Below, piece by piece: positions 53,346 through 63,277 of a stretch of DNA of 64,000 nt. Both the position numbers and the translations under genes were made by a program. The stretch spans positions 2,790,001 through 2,854,000 of the forward strand of contig NZ_CP151632.1 of the NCBI RefSeq assembly GCF_040144835.1, in the 5' to 3' direction. Within the stretch, counting starts at the first letter, position 1; each line of letters begins with the position of its first letter. The DNA comes from Microbacterium sp. LWS13-1.2. Its GTDB lineage: Bacteria > Actinomycetota > Actinomycetes > Actinomycetales > Microbacteriaceae. A model generated the notes under the pieces. That model saw only the letters and a program-made list of their open reading frames with translations. It did no database searches and had not been told where the DNA came from.

Positions 53346-54430
53346 CCCCAGCCTCCCGCCCGTCGACGAGTCCGCAGCAGCAGCCACAGGAAGAACGGGC
53401 CGCCCACCAGCGACGTGATCATGCCGATCGGCAGGTCGGCGAGAGGCACGGCGGTGCGGGCGATGAGATCGGCCACGGCGATGAGGAGCGCTCCGCCGAG
53501 CGCGCTCGAGATCACGAGCGGCAGGTGCGCCGGGCCGATCGCCATGCGCATCAGGTGCGGCACGACGAGCCCCACGAAGCCGATGATCCCGGCGAAAGCA
53601 ACGGCCGCGCAGACCAGCAGCGCGACCATCACGATCACCGCGACGCGCAGCAGTTCGACCCGCACACCGAGATGGCGGGCGGTGCGCTCGCCGAGGGCGA
53701 AGAGGTCCAGGCGGCGCGCGACGGCGACGGCGGCCGCGACGCCGATCGCGACCAGCGGTGCGACGAGCGCGATGTTCTGCCACAGCGCGCCGTTGAGGCT
53801 GCCGAGCTGCCAGAACACGATCTGCTCGCGGGTCGCGGTCGTGCCGAGGAGTGTGAGGAACGCGAGGCCGGCGCCCGCGATCGCGTTGATCGCGATGCCG
53901 GTGAGCAGCAGCGTGACGACCTCGGTACGTCCGCCGGACCGACTGATCAGATAGACCGAGAACACCGCGACGAGCCCGCCGGCGAAGGCGAAGGCCGGGG
54001 TCGTCCACATGCCGAACACAGCGAGCCCGAAGGTGAGGCTCGCGGCCGCGCCGAACGCGGCGCCCGATGAGACGCCGACGACGGCCGCGTCGGCGAGCGG
54101 GTTGCCGAAGATGGCCTGCATCAGCACACCCGACACCGCGAGGGCGGCGCCGACGAGCAGCCCCAGCACGATGCGGGGGAGCCGGATGTCGAGGATCACG
54201 CCCGCCGCCATCGGTGCGTCGGGCGCCCAGGGCGTGTCGAGGCCGAGGGCTTGCAGCAGCACGCCCGCCACCTGGGCCGGTGTCAGCCAGTACTGGCCGA
54301 GGCCGAGCGACACGATCACGACGATCGCGATCGCCGCCGAGAGCCCCGCGACCACGACGGCGAACCTGCGGCCCCGATGCGTCGTGGGCACCCTGGTGAC
54401 GACTTCGGCCGTTGCGATGTCGGCCGTCAC
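53342..54430 (-). CDS. Heme ABC transporter permease HmuU
   Basis: A 362-residue FecCD-family permease with about nine to ten hydrophobic segments. RLPRIVLGLLVGAALAVSG and GFVGLVVPHLMRM are family markers. It overlaps the binding protein gene as ATGA. Confidence 0.9.
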   Translation of the reverse strand: MTADIATAEVVTRVPTTHRGRRFAVVVAGLSAAIAIVVIVSLGLGQYWLTPAQVAGVLLQALGLDTPWAPDAPMAAGVILDIRLPRIVLGLLVGAALAVSGVLMQAIFGNPLADAAVVGVSSGAAFGAAASLTFGLAVFGMWTTPAFAFAGGLVAVFSVYLISRSGGRTEVVTLLLTGIAINAIAGAGLAFLTLLGTTATREQIVFWQLGSLNGALWQNIALVAPLVAIGVAAAVAVARRLDLFALGERTARHLGVRVELLRVAVIVMVALLVCAAVAFAGIIGFVGLVVPHLMRMAIGPAHLPLVISSALGGALLIAVADLIARTAVPLADLPIGMITSLVGGPFFLWLLLRTRRRAGGWG

Positions 54431-55584
54431 GACGCGGGTTCTTCGGTCGGCGTCGCGGCGGGCGCCGAGGCCGGGGCGTAGACCGCTCGCGCCAGGGCGC
54501 GGATGACGTCGGCGGTGCGCGGCCCGAAGCTCAGGATCTCGGCATCCGCCATGTCGACCACTCGGCGGTTCGCTCCGGCAGGCGTCTGCTGCAGCGCAGG
54601 GATGCGCTCGAGCAGACCGTCGACCCCGCCGACCGAGGCGAGACCGTCGGTCATCATCACCAGCACGTCCGGCTGCGCCGCGACGAGCGCCTCGGCGGTC
54701 ATCGGCTTCATGCCCTCCCAGCCGATCTCGCCTGCGACGTCGACGCCGCCGACCGCCTCGATGAGGGAGTCCGCCCCGGAGTCCCGGCCGAAGATGTAGT
54801 ACACGTTCGCGCTGCCCCGCACGTAGAGGAACAGCATGCGCGCACGATCGGATGCCGCCACCGGCGCGACTGCGCCGACCTCCGCCACCGCGGCTTCGAC
54901 GTCAGCGTCGAGCCGATCCGCGAGCGCGTCGCCCCGCTCGGGGACGCCCAGCGCACCAGCGATCTCCGAAACGAGGTCGGACACGGTGTCGGCGCGCCGC
55001 TCGCTCGAGACCACCACGACGGCGATGCCGGCATCGCGGAGCTGCTGGCGCACCTCCTTCGGACCGATGGACGTGTCGGTCAGCATCACGGTCGGAGCCA
55101 GCTCGAGGATGGCCTCCGCGTTGAGGGTGTGCCCCGACTTCGTCACCACCGGAAGGTCCTCGGTGCCGTCGAACGACGTCGACGAGTCGCGCCCGACTAC
55201 GGCATCTCCGAGTCCGAGCCCGAACACCGTCGCCGCGATCGTGCCCGAGATGTCGACGGGCAGGATGCGGCTGACATCGGTGATCTCGACGTCTCGGCCC
55301 TCGGCATCCGTCACCGTCACCGGCAGTTGGGGCGCCCCGTCGGCGGCGACCGCCTCGATCGCGTGCGAGGCCAGGCACGCCGTCGAGGGACCGGTCGCGG
55401 CGCGCGGATCGTCGACGAGGGTGAGCGATGCCAAGGGCTCGGCGGCCGCAGGGCAGTCCGTATCGGTGGCGTCGGCCGCGGTGGCGATCGCGGCACAGCC
55501 CGACAGGATGACGGCGGCGACGAGCAGGCCGACGCCGCTCGCCAGGCGCGTCGAAGACCGTCGAGCGGGGGAGATGCGAAACAT
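54427..55584 (-). CDS. Heme-binding lipoprotein HmuT
   Basis: A 385-residue binding protein. The lipobox LSGC gives the lipidated cysteine C30. The mature part has a type III (BtuF-like) fold with HTLNAEAILELAPTVML and FLYVRGSANVYYIFGRDSGAD. The ATG at 55584 lies at the edge of a DtxR box (55584-55602), so iron repression at the start codon is likely. It is first in hmuTUV. Confidence 0.9.
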   Translation of the reverse strand: MFRISPARRSSTRLASGVGLLVAAVILSGCAAIATAADATDTDCPAAAEPLASLTLVDDPRAATGPSTACLASHAIEAVAADGAPQLPVTVTDAEGRDVEITDVSRILPVDISGTIAATVFGLGLGDAVVGRDSSTSFDGTEDLPVVTKSGHTLNAEAILELAPTVMLTDTSIGPKEVRQQLRDAGIAVVVVSSERRADTVSDLVSEIAGALGVPERGDALADRLDADVEAAVAEVGAVAPVAASDRARMLFLYVRGSANVYYIFGRDSGADSLIEAVGGVDVAGEIGWEGMKPMTAEALVAAQPDVLVMMTDGLASVGGVDGLLERIPALQQTPAGANRRVVDMADAEILSFGPRTADVIRALARAVYAPASAPAATPTEEPAS

Positions 55585-55602
55585 TAGGTGAGCCTTACCT
55601 TC
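55584..55602. promoter_or_regulatory. DtxR/IdeR-type iron box at the hmuT start
   Basis: TTAGGTGAGCCTTACCTTC matches the DtxR consensus TTAGGTTAGCCTAACCTAA at 15 of 19 positions. It overlaps the hmuT start. Confidence 0.75.
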
Positions 55603-55645
55603 GGCTTGACGTCGGCTGGGAGAGTGCCCTACGTTCGAGTCGATA

Positions 55646-55664
55646 TTAGGTTAGCCAAACCTAA
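55646..55664. promoter_or_regulatory. DtxR/IdeR-type iron box upstream of the HtaA gene
   Basis: TTAGGTTAGCCAAACCTAA matches the consensus at 18 of 19 positions. It is 63 bases before the preferred GTG of the HtaA gene and should repress it when iron is sufficient. Confidence 0.9.
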
Positions 55665-55727
55665 GTGACCAACCCGAATCGCACTGATGCGCCGGTGCGC
55701 CTCGACGTTGCCGGCGCCGGAGAACAC

Positions 55728-58700
55728 GTGAACATGCAGCCGTTCCTCGAGCGCAGCCGGGCGCCCCTGGCCGCCCTCCTCACCTTCCTGCTCGTCGTGG
55801 CAGGAGCACTGACCGCCGTCCCGGCCTTCGCCGCCGGACCCGCCCTGTCGGCGCCGCAGCTTCCTCGAGCCGGAGGCACGATCACCGTCACGGGAACCGG
55901 CTACAGCACCACGAGCCCCGGCCTCTACCTGGGACTTCGCGCGACCGGCGCGAGCAGCGACACCTTCACGGTCTGGATCGACACGGCCAACACGGTGGGC
56001 GCGCTTCCCGGTCTCGGCGCCACGGCGCCGATGAACGGCGACGGCTCGTTCTCCGTCGACATCCCGGTGCCGGCGTACACGGAGGGCACGAGCTACACGC
56101 TGTTCTCGCGCAAGGCCCACGGCGTGCCCGACCCGAGTCAGAACCTGACCCAACCGCTCGAGTACATTCCTGCCCCTGCCGTCGCGACCACCACGACCCT
56201 GACGGTCGATCCGGCCGCTTCGAGCCTGGCCGGCGCGGACTTCACGCTCGGCGCGACGGTCGAGCCCGCAGCATCCGGAATCGTCGCCTACTTCAACGGC
56301 GACACGCAGCTGGGCTCCGCCGCCGTCGGCTCGACGATCACCGCGAGCATCGCGACCGCCGGCACCGCGCAGCTCAAGGCCGTGTTCACGCCGGCCGACG
56401 CGGCCGCGTTCACCGGCTCCACTTCTGCGGTCGTCTCGTACGAGATCACTGCGCCGCCGGTGGAGCCCGAGCCCGAGACGCCGACGCCGACCGTGACGGT
56501 GTCGAAGACGACCGGCCTGAACGCCGACGGCGAGACCGTCACGGTGTCGGGTTCGGGGTTTGTGCCGAACGCGCCGGCGACCGACGGCACCCGGCAGCCG
56601 CTCGCGGGGAAGTTCGGCGGCTCGTACATCGTCTTCGGCAAGTTCCTCGAGGAGTGGACGCCGTCTTCCGGTGCGCCGGCCTCGGCACGACCAGGCATCG
56701 ACACGAAGTGGGGTGTGCACGCGGCTGATGTCGCGACCATCGGCGGCGCCGCGCGCGGGGGGATAGCGATCGCTGCCGACGGCACGTTCGAGACGACGCT
56801 GGCCGTCTCACGCAGTGAAGCATCCGAGCTGCTCGCCGGCAATTACGGCATCTACACCTACTCGGGCGCGGGGGCGAAGTACGCCGCGTTCGAGACCTAC
56901 ACGCCCATCACGTTCGCCGAGCCTGCTCCGGTGCCGTCGCTGGCGGTCTCGAAGACCACCGGTATCGACCCCGAGGGCGACACGATCACGATTACGGGCA
57001 CGGACTACAGCACGGCGGGCAAGGCGATCTACGGGCCGTCGGCGGGGCAGCCCGCTGGTGTGTACGCGCAGATCGGCTGGCTGAAGGAGACGTGGCGCCC
57101 GTCCGCCGGTGCGGTGTCGGGCGACCGGTCGAACGCCTACTCGGTCTGGGCGCAGGGCGTGCAGACACAGGCGCCGTATCTGAAGTGGACCGACAACGGC
57201 GACGGCACGGCGGACTTCACGTGGACCGTAGACGTGGACGAGGCGACGCTGGAGGCGAAGCGACTCGAAGGTGCGTCCCTCGCCGTGTTCACCGTCGGTG
57301 CCGGCGGCGTCGTACAGGCGGTCAATGAGCTCGCCGTTCCCATCGCCTTCGCCGACCCGGCGTCTGTTCCCGCCGTCGACGTGACGGTGACGGATGCCTC
57401 GGCCACCGTCGGCGCGACCATCGAGGTCGCCGCCTCCCACCTCGGCGATATGACCGGCGCCTACGCCGCCATCATCGAGAAGGGCACCGAGTCGGCGGTG
57501 ACGGCAGGCGCAGGCTTCGTGGCCGTGCAGTACGTGCGCCCGATCACCGACGGCTCGTTCACGGTCGACCTCGTCGCACCCGCCGCCAAGCTCGACCGCT
57601 CAAAGCAGTACGAGGTGCTCGTCTGGCGCCAGCACTCGAACCCGGCGGCCGACACGATCTACGCCCGCGCCGACGTGCCGTTCACGGCCGGCGACTGGGA
57701 GAAGCTGTTCCCGGGCACTCTGCCGCCGATCGACCCTGAGCCACCGGTCGATCCCGGAACGCCGGTGAGCCCGCCGCCTGCGGCCCAGGGCGCGGGCTCG
57801 CTCTCGTGGGCGATCTCGTCGAGCTTCGCGAGCTACATCACGGGTGACATCGCGCAAGGCAGCATCGCCGTCACGGGCGGCGCGACACGTGCCGGCGGCC
57901 TGTTCCAGTTCGGTCAGGCGACCGGCAGCACGTACGACGCGGCGACCGTCACGGGCGCCGTCTCGTACAACGGCTCGGTCCGCTTCACCGGCCACTCCGG
58001 AGTCCTCGACGTCACCATCGCGAACCCGCAGGTGCGCGTCTCGTCGGCGAACTCGGCGACGCTGTACGTGACGAGCGGCGGCTCGCAGGTCGCGTTCGCG
58101 ACGCTCGACCTCTCGGCCGCCGTGCGCAGCACTGCGAACAGCACGGTCACCTACTCGCGTGTGCCCGCCGCCCTCACCGCGTCGGGGCGCAGCCAGGTGT
58201 TCCAGGGCTACACGACAGAGCTCGATCCGCTGACGTTCACCATCGGCGTCGCGGCGGCCGCGCCCGCGGGGTCCACCGGCACCGTCGCGACCGCTTCGGC
58301 CACGACGGCGCGTACGACGTCGCTTCCTGCGACGCCGCCCGCCGTCACGGGCATCGACCTCGATGACGACATGCTCGCCGCGCTCCAGAACGGCGAGCCG
58401 GTCACAGTGTCGGCCTCGGGCTTCGCCGCGAACGAGGACGGCATCCAGGTCGTCGTGTACTCGACGCCGACCCTCCTCGGCGAGGTCACGGCGGACGCCT
58501 CGGGCACCGCCACCTGGACCGGAACGCTGCCGACGACCCTGCCCGATGGCGAGCACACACTCACGTTCCAGGGATCCGTGGATCGCGGCATCCGCTTCAC
58601 CCTCGCGCGTGCGGCGGTGGCCGCCGGCTGCGTCGTCGACGCGGCGAGCCTCGGCTGGGGCTTCAAAGAGAGCTTCCGCACCTACATCGAGGGCATCGCG

Positions 58701-59336
58701 GCGGGCGGCTGGGAGCTGGCCGACGTCGCCTACCAGTACCCCGGGTTCGTCTGGAATGCCGGCAGCGGAACGGTGGATGCCGAGGACCGCACCGGATTGG
58801 TGACCTACGGCGGCAGCATCCGCTTCACGGGACACGAAGGTGCGCTCGACACGACGCTGGCGAACGCACGGGTGGAGCTCGCGGGAGACACCGGCTACCT
58901 CGTGTTCGAGGTCAGCGGCACGACGCAGGCCGGCGAGCCGGTCACGGCGGCCGGCATCCGGTTCGCCGAGTTCGCCGTCCCCGACCTCGAGCTGACCGAC
59001 GACGGGCTCGTGCTCGACGCGCTCCCCGCGACGCTCACCGAGGCAGGCGCGGCCGCTTTCGGCACGTACGCGGCCGGCGAGGAGCTCGACCCCGTGTCGG
59101 CCGTTCTCCCCGTGGCGGCGGACTGCGCCGTCGCACCGGTCGCCGTCGAGGACGAGACTCCGGTCGCCGAGGCCACCAAGGTCGAGGCGATCTCCGCCGA
59201 CCAGACGACGGCGCCGGTGTGGCCGTGGGCGGTCGGGGGGATCGCCCTGGCGCTCGGCGTCGGCGCCGTGGTCTGGATCGTGGTCATCCGCCGCCGTGCG
59301 ACGGCCGGCGGCAGTGGAGACCAGACGGCCGCTTGA
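55728..59336 (+). CDS. Large surface protein with two HtaA heme-binding domains
   Basis: A 1202-residue surface protein. A signal peptide (about 1-35) ends in VPAFA. Four repeated beta modules follow, near residues 44, 256, 407 and 547; the middle two begin KTTGL/KTTGI, and a bacterial Ig-like part lies at about 160-240. Two HtaA domains come next: near 688-850 (LSWAISSSFASYI, RFTGHSG) and 966-1140 (LGWGFKESFRTYI, RFTGHEG). The tyrosine and histidine are those that bind heme in corynebacterial HtaA. A C-terminal helix (about 1163-1190) and RRR anchor it. Heme may pass from it to HmuT. GTG at 55728 has GGAG 5 bases away; GTG at 55665 is an alternative. Confidence 0.85.
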   Translation: MNMQPFLERSRAPLAALLTFLLVVAGALTAVPAFAAGPALSAPQLPRAGGTITVTGTGYSTTSPGLYLGLRATGASSDTFTVWIDTANTVGALPGLGATAPMNGDGSFSVDIPVPAYTEGTSYTLFSRKAHGVPDPSQNLTQPLEYIPAPAVATTTTLTVDPAASSLAGADFTLGATVEPAASGIVAYFNGDTQLGSAAVGSTITASIATAGTAQLKAVFTPADAAAFTGSTSAVVSYEITAPPVEPEPETPTPTVTVSKTTGLNADGETVTVSGSGFVPNAPATDGTRQPLAGKFGGSYIVFGKFLEEWTPSSGAPASARPGIDTKWGVHAADVATIGGAARGGIAIAADGTFETTLAVSRSEASELLAGNYGIYTYSGAGAKYAAFETYTPITFAEPAPVPSLAVSKTTGIDPEGDTITITGTDYSTAGKAIYGPSAGQPAGVYAQIGWLKETWRPSAGAVSGDRSNAYSVWAQGVQTQAPYLKWTDNGDGTADFTWTVDVDEATLEAKRLEGASLAVFTVGAGGVVQAVNELAVPIAFADPASVPAVDVTVTDASATVGATIEVAASHLGDMTGAYAAIIEKGTESAVTAGAGFVAVQYVRPITDGSFTVDLVAPAAKLDRSKQYEVLVWRQHSNPAADTIYARADVPFTAGDWEKLFPGTLPPIDPEPPVDPGTPVSPPPAAQGAGSLSWAISSSFASYITGDIAQGSIAVTGGATRAGGLFQFGQATGSTYDAATVTGAVSYNGSVRFTGHSGVLDVTIANPQVRVSSANSATLYVTSGGSQVAFATLDLSAAVRSTANSTVTYSRVPAALTASGRSQVFQGYTTELDPLTFTIGVAAAAPAGSTGTVATASATTARTTSLPATPPAVTGIDLDDDMLAALQNGEPVTVSASGFAANEDGIQVVVYSTPTLLGEVTADASGTATWTGTLPTTLPDGEHTLTFQGSVDRGIRFTLARAAVAAGCVVDAASLGWGFKESFRTYIEGIAAGGWELADVAYQYPGFVWNAGSGTVDAEDRTGLVTYGGSIRFTGHEGALDTTLANARVELAGDTGYLVFEVSGTTQAGEPVTAAGIRFAEFAVPDLELTDDGLVLDALPATLTEAGAAAFGTYAAGEELDPVSAVLPVAADCAVAPVAVEDETPVAEATKVEAISADQTTAPVWPWAVGGIALALGVGAVVWIVVIRRRATAGGSGDQTAA

Positions 59337-59350
59337 GGTCGGCCGTCATG

Positions 59351-59391
59351 GGGACGGTGTCCGCGCGGCTTCCGCGGGCGCCGTCCCTTTC
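59351..59391 (+). terminator. Intrinsic terminator after the HtaA gene
   Basis: GGGACGGTGTCCGCG (59351-59365) pairs with CGCGGGCGCCGTCCC (59373-59387) with two wobble pairs, followed by TTTCT. Confidence 0.85.
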
Positions 59392-59436
59392 TCATCCCCC
59401 GGCGCGAACGGGCGCGGCGAGTGGGACAATGGACGC

Positions 59437-59790
59437 ATGCCCGAGCACAGCGAGGACCACATCGAGACCGTGAGCGTACGTCGTGCGCCGAAGATCTCGG
59501 TGTTCCTCGTCCTCGGCGCGGCGCTCGGGGTGCTGGTCGCGATGATCCTTACCTTCGCCTTCAACGGCACCGCCGAGGCCAGCCCCAACACCGGCGTCGA
59601 GTACACGCAGGGTCAGGTGTTCGGGTTCCTCGTGCTGATCTGCGCGCCCATCGGACTTGCGCTCGGCGGCATCGTGGCGCTGATCTTCGACCGCCGTTCG
59701 CGCCGTCACACCCACGAGGTCGCCGTCGGTCACTCGTCGGTGCACGTCGACCCGGAGCCCGGCACCAACGGCCACGGCTCCGCGCACTGA
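59437..59790 (+). CDS. Small membrane protein of unknown function
   Basis: A 117-residue protein with two hydrophobic segments (about residues 20-42 and 62-83) and a His-rich polar tail. No family is recognised. The ATG at 59437 follows GACAAT by 6 bases. Confidence 0.7.
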   Translation: MPEHSEDHIETVSVRRAPKISVFLVLGAALGVLVAMILTFAFNGTAEASPNTGVEYTQGQVFGFLVLICAPIGLALGGIVALIFDRRSRRHTHEVAVGHSSVHVDPEPGTNGHGSAH

Positions 59791-59799
59791 CCTCGCGCG

Positions 59800-60411
59800 C
59801 TACGCGAGCTCGGCGATGATCGGGTGGATGGCGGTGTCGAAGGCCGCGACATCGCCCCGCAGTCCGTCGGTGACCGCGACGGTGAGCGACCCGATCCACC
59901 ACACGCCGCGCTGACTCAGCGGCAGCACCTGCACGTTCAGCTCGAACGAATGCGCGCGGCGCCCGACCTGCCGCTCGTGCTCCGCGATCGCGCCCGCGTA
60001 CGCGCGGTACGCCGTGCCCGTGCTGTGCGAGGCCTCCTTGCGGTACCGCTGATGCGCCGCCCGCGCGAACGCCAGCGCCTCGGCGGCATGCGGGACGAAG
60101 GCGGCCCGCAGCTCGTCGCAGCCTTCGATCGGCAGCGCGAGCGCGGTGTCGAATCCGTCCACGAGATCGAGGGGGACGGTGGACGGGTGCGCCTGCGGCT
60201 CAACCGTCATCGCCCAGTACTGCCGCCACTGCCGTTCGAGCGTCGCCTGGGCCTCTTCCGACCGGTCGTTCGCCCGCGGCGGGATCCCGCGCAGGTGCGG
60301 CAGCTCCTCCGGAGAGCGGATGCCGAGGACCTGCCGCAGATAGAGCGCAAGAAGCACCGGCTGACCGGCGTCTTCGCGGATCAGCCACTCCGGTGCACCG
60401 GCGCCGCCCAT
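59800..60411 (-). CDS. Conserved hypothetical protein
   Basis: A 203-residue soluble protein with a Trp-rich middle (about residues 60-70, LERQWRQYW) and a C-terminal part with the segment WWIGSLTVAV. No family is recognised. The ATG at 60411 follows TAGAAT by 7 bases; ATG at 60420 is in frame but too close to the box. Confidence 0.65.
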   Translation of the reverse strand: MGGAGAPEWLIREDAGQPVLLALYLRQVLGIRSPEELPHLRGIPPRANDRSEEAQATLERQWRQYWAMTVEPQAHPSTVPLDLVDGFDTALALPIEGCDELRAAFVPHAAEALAFARAAHQRYRKEASHSTGTAYRAYAGAIAEHERQVGRRAHSFELNVQVLPLSQRGVWWIGSLTVAVTDGLRGDVAAFDTAIHPIIAELA

Positions 60412-60594
60412 ACGGTCCATTCTAGATCCGGGCTCCCGCTTCACAGGCCGTCTCCGCAGACGAAGGATGCCCCCGTCCCGCCGTCGAGTGCGGCCCCCCG
60501 CTCCGCCTCGGAAACAAGTGACCGGATCCAGTGGGCCGCCGGAGGGCCGCAACCCCCGGCGTCCGCCCAGCCGCGCCGCCGGTAGGCTGGTGAC

Positions 60595-61743
60595 GTGGCC
60601 TCATCCGAACGCGATGCCCCCTCCCGTCCCGCACAGCCCGTGAACCCGTACACGGCTGCCGGCGTCGACACGGCGGCCGGCGACCTCGCCGTCGAGCTGA
60701 TGAAGTCCGCGGTGCGTCGCACCCACGGCCCCGAGGTGCTCGGGGGAGTCGGCGGGTTCGCCGGACTCTTCGACGCGACCGCCTTCAAGGCGTACGACAA
60801 GCCGCTGTTGGCCACCAGCACCGACGGCGTCGGCACGAAGGTCGCGATCGCCCAGGCCATCGACAAGCACGACACGATCGGCCAGGACCTCGTCGGCATG
60901 GTCGTCGACGACATCGTCGTGGTCGGCGCGAAGCCGCTGTTCATGACCGACTACATCGCGTGCGGCAAGGTCTTCCCGGCGCGCATCGCCGACATCGTCC
61001 GCGGCATCGCCGCCGGCTGCGCGGCGACCGGCACCGCACTCGTCGGCGGCGAGACCGCCGAGCACCCGGGTCTGCTGGGCGTCAACGACTACGACGTCGC
61101 GGGCGCCGCGACCGGCGTCGTCGAGGCCTCGCGCGTGCTGGGCGCCGAGCGCGTGCGCGACGGCGACGTGGTGCTGGCCCTCGCGAGCTCGGGACTGCAC
61201 TCCAACGGCTACTCCCTCGTGCGGCACATCGTCGCCGGCTCCGGCATCCAATACGGAGACAACGCCGCCGAGTTCGGCACGACGTGGGGCGAGGCCCTTC
61301 TCGAGCCCACGCGGCTGTACACGCTGCCGCTGCTGCGCCTCATCACCGAGACCGGCGACGCGGTGCACTCCCTGAGCCATGTCACCGGCGGCGGCATCGC
61401 CGCCAACCTCGCACGCGTGCTTCCGCAGGGCACGTGGGTCGAGGTCGACCGCTCGACGTGGTCCCCCTCGCCGGTGTTCCGCGTGCTCGCCGACCTCGGA
61501 CACCTCGAGCTCGAGGCCACCGAGGGAACCTGGAACCTGGGCGTCGGGTTCCTCGCGGTCGTGTCCGCCGACAAGGCGGCCGCCGCGGCATCCGCTCTCT
61601 CCCGCGAGGGCATCGCGACCTGGCAGGTGGGCGTCGTGCAGAGCGGCGAGCGCGCCGACGGCCACTGGGAGCAGGGCGCCAAGGGCGTCGACGGCGGCGC
61701 CGTGCGCCTCGTCGGCGCGTATGCAGACCACTCGGCTCACTGA
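60595..61743 (+). CDS. AIR synthetase PurM
   Basis: A 382-residue enzyme that closes the imidazole ring in purine synthesis. YTAAGVDTAAGDLAVELMK, LLATSTDGVGTKVAIA, GGETAEHPGLL and SSGLHSNGYSLVR are typical. The GTG at 60595 follows TAGGCT by 6 bases. purF follows 35 bases later. Confidence 0.95.
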   Translation: MASSERDAPSRPAQPVNPYTAAGVDTAAGDLAVELMKSAVRRTHGPEVLGGVGGFAGLFDATAFKAYDKPLLATSTDGVGTKVAIAQAIDKHDTIGQDLVGMVVDDIVVVGAKPLFMTDYIACGKVFPARIADIVRGIAAGCAATGTALVGGETAEHPGLLGVNDYDVAGAATGVVEASRVLGAERVRDGDVVLALASSGLHSNGYSLVRHIVAGSGIQYGDNAAEFGTTWGEALLEPTRLYTLPLLRLITETGDAVHSLSHVTGGGIAANLARVLPQGTWVEVDRSTWSPSPVFRVLADLGHLELEATEGTWNLGVGFLAVVSADKAAAAASALSREGIATWQVGVVQSGERADGHWEQGAKGVDGGAVRLVGAYADHSAH

Positions 61744-61778
61744 GCCGGCAGAACGACACAACGGAGCAAGCGACACCC

Positions 61779-63239
61779 ATGTGCGGAATCGTAGGAGTGG
61801 TGGGCCGTGGGTCCGCCAACCAGGAGATCTACGACGCCCTTCTGCTCCTGCAGCACCGCGGACAGGATTCCACCGGCATCGCGACCGCCGAGCGCAGCGG
61901 GGTCGTGCACCAGCACAAGACCCGCGGCCAGGTGCGCGAGTCGTTCCGCACCCGCGACATGCGGGCGCTGCTCGGCGAGATCGGGCTCGGGCACGTGCGC
62001 TACGCGACGAAGGGCACCGCGTCCAATGAGGAAGAGGCCCAGCCCTTCTACGTGAACGCGCCCTACGGCATCGTGCTCGTACACAACGGCAACCTCACCA
62101 ACACGCGCGAGCTCACCGAGGAGCTGTTCCACAAGGATCGTCGCCACCTCAACACGTCGTCCGACACCGAGCTGCTCGTCAACGTGCTGGCGAACGAGCT
62201 GCAGGCGTCGATCTCGGGGCTCGAACTCGACCCGACGCAGGTGTTCCAGGCCGTCAACCGTGTGCACGAGCGCGTCGAGGGCTCGTACGCGGCCATCGCC
62301 CTGATCGCGGGCTACGGTCTGCTGGCGTTCCGCGACCCGTTCGGCATCCGTCCGCTCATCCTCGGCACGCGCAAGCACGCCGACGGACATTACGAGTGGG
62401 TCGTCACGAGCGAGTCGCTGGTGCTCGAGAACGGCGAGTTCGAGATCGTGCGCGACGTCGATCCGGGCGAAGCAGTGTTCATCGACCTCGAGGGCAACCT
62501 CCACACGCAGCAGTGCGCCACCGACCCGAAGCTCGTACCGTGCTCGTTCGAGTACGTGTATCTCGCGCGACCCGACTCGGTCATGAACGGCATCTCGGTG
62601 TACGAGGCGCGCCTGCGCATGGGCGACCGGCTCGCCGACACCATCGCGAAGTACACCCCGCGCGAGGCGATCGACGTGGTCATGCCCATCCCCGACTCGT
62701 CCCGCCCCGCGGCCATGCAGGTGGCGCGCAAGCTGGGCGTGGAGTACCGCGAGGGCTTCTACAAGAACCGCTACGTCGGCCGGACCTTCATCATGCCCGG
62801 CCAGGCGGTGCGCAAGAAGAGCGTGCGCCAGAAGCTCAACGCGATGTCGAGCGAGTTCAAGGGCAAGCACGTGCTCCTCATCGACGACTCCATCGTGCGC
62901 GGCACGACGTCGAAGGAGATCATCCAGATGGCGCGGGATGCCGGGGCCAAGAGCGTCACGTTCGCCTCGGCGGCGCCGCCCGTGCGCTACCCGCACGTGT
63001 ACGGCATCAACATGCCCTCGCGTCACGAGCTCGTCGCCCACGGCCGCACGATCCCGGAGATCGCGGATGAGCTCGGCGCCGACTTCGTCGTCTACCAGGA
63101 GGTCGACGACCTCAAGGCGGCGATTCTCGAGGGCTCCGACGTCGAGGACCTCGACATGAGTTGCTTCGACGGCCGCTACATCACCGGCACCGTCACCGAC
63201 GAGTATCTCGCCTGGGTGGAGGGCTCGCAGGAGAGCTGA
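61779..63239 (+). CDS. Amidophosphoribosyltransferase PurF
   Basis: A 486-residue enzyme that makes phosphoribosylamine. The N-terminal nucleophile cysteine directly follows the start Met (MCGIVGVVG). HVRYATKGTAS and HNGNLTN belong to the glutaminase, and LLIDDSIVRGTTSKEI is the PRPP site. It is the second gene of purM-purF. The first step of the pathway is thus encoded here. Confidence 0.96.
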   Translation: MCGIVGVVGRGSANQEIYDALLLLQHRGQDSTGIATAERSGVVHQHKTRGQVRESFRTRDMRALLGEIGLGHVRYATKGTASNEEEAQPFYVNAPYGIVLVHNGNLTNTRELTEELFHKDRRHLNTSSDTELLVNVLANELQASISGLELDPTQVFQAVNRVHERVEGSYAAIALIAGYGLLAFRDPFGIRPLILGTRKHADGHYEWVVTSESLVLENGEFEIVRDVDPGEAVFIDLEGNLHTQQCATDPKLVPCSFEYVYLARPDSVMNGISVYEARLRMGDRLADTIAKYTPREAIDVVMPIPDSSRPAAMQVARKLGVEYREGFYKNRYVGRTFIMPGQAVRKKSVRQKLNAMSSEFKGKHVLLIDDSIVRGTTSKEIIQMARDAGAKSVTFASAAPPVRYPHVYGINMPSRHELVAHGRTIPEIADELGADFVVYQEVDDLKAAILEGSDVEDLDMSCFDGRYITGTVTDEYLAWVEGSQES

Positions 63240-63277
63240 CGGCTCGGGTCCAGGGTTGGCGACTTCGTTGGGCTCGA

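Noticed and set aside
52140..53954. 604-codon plus-strand frame
   Set aside because: It runs antisense through hmuV and hmuU and has a low-complexity composition.
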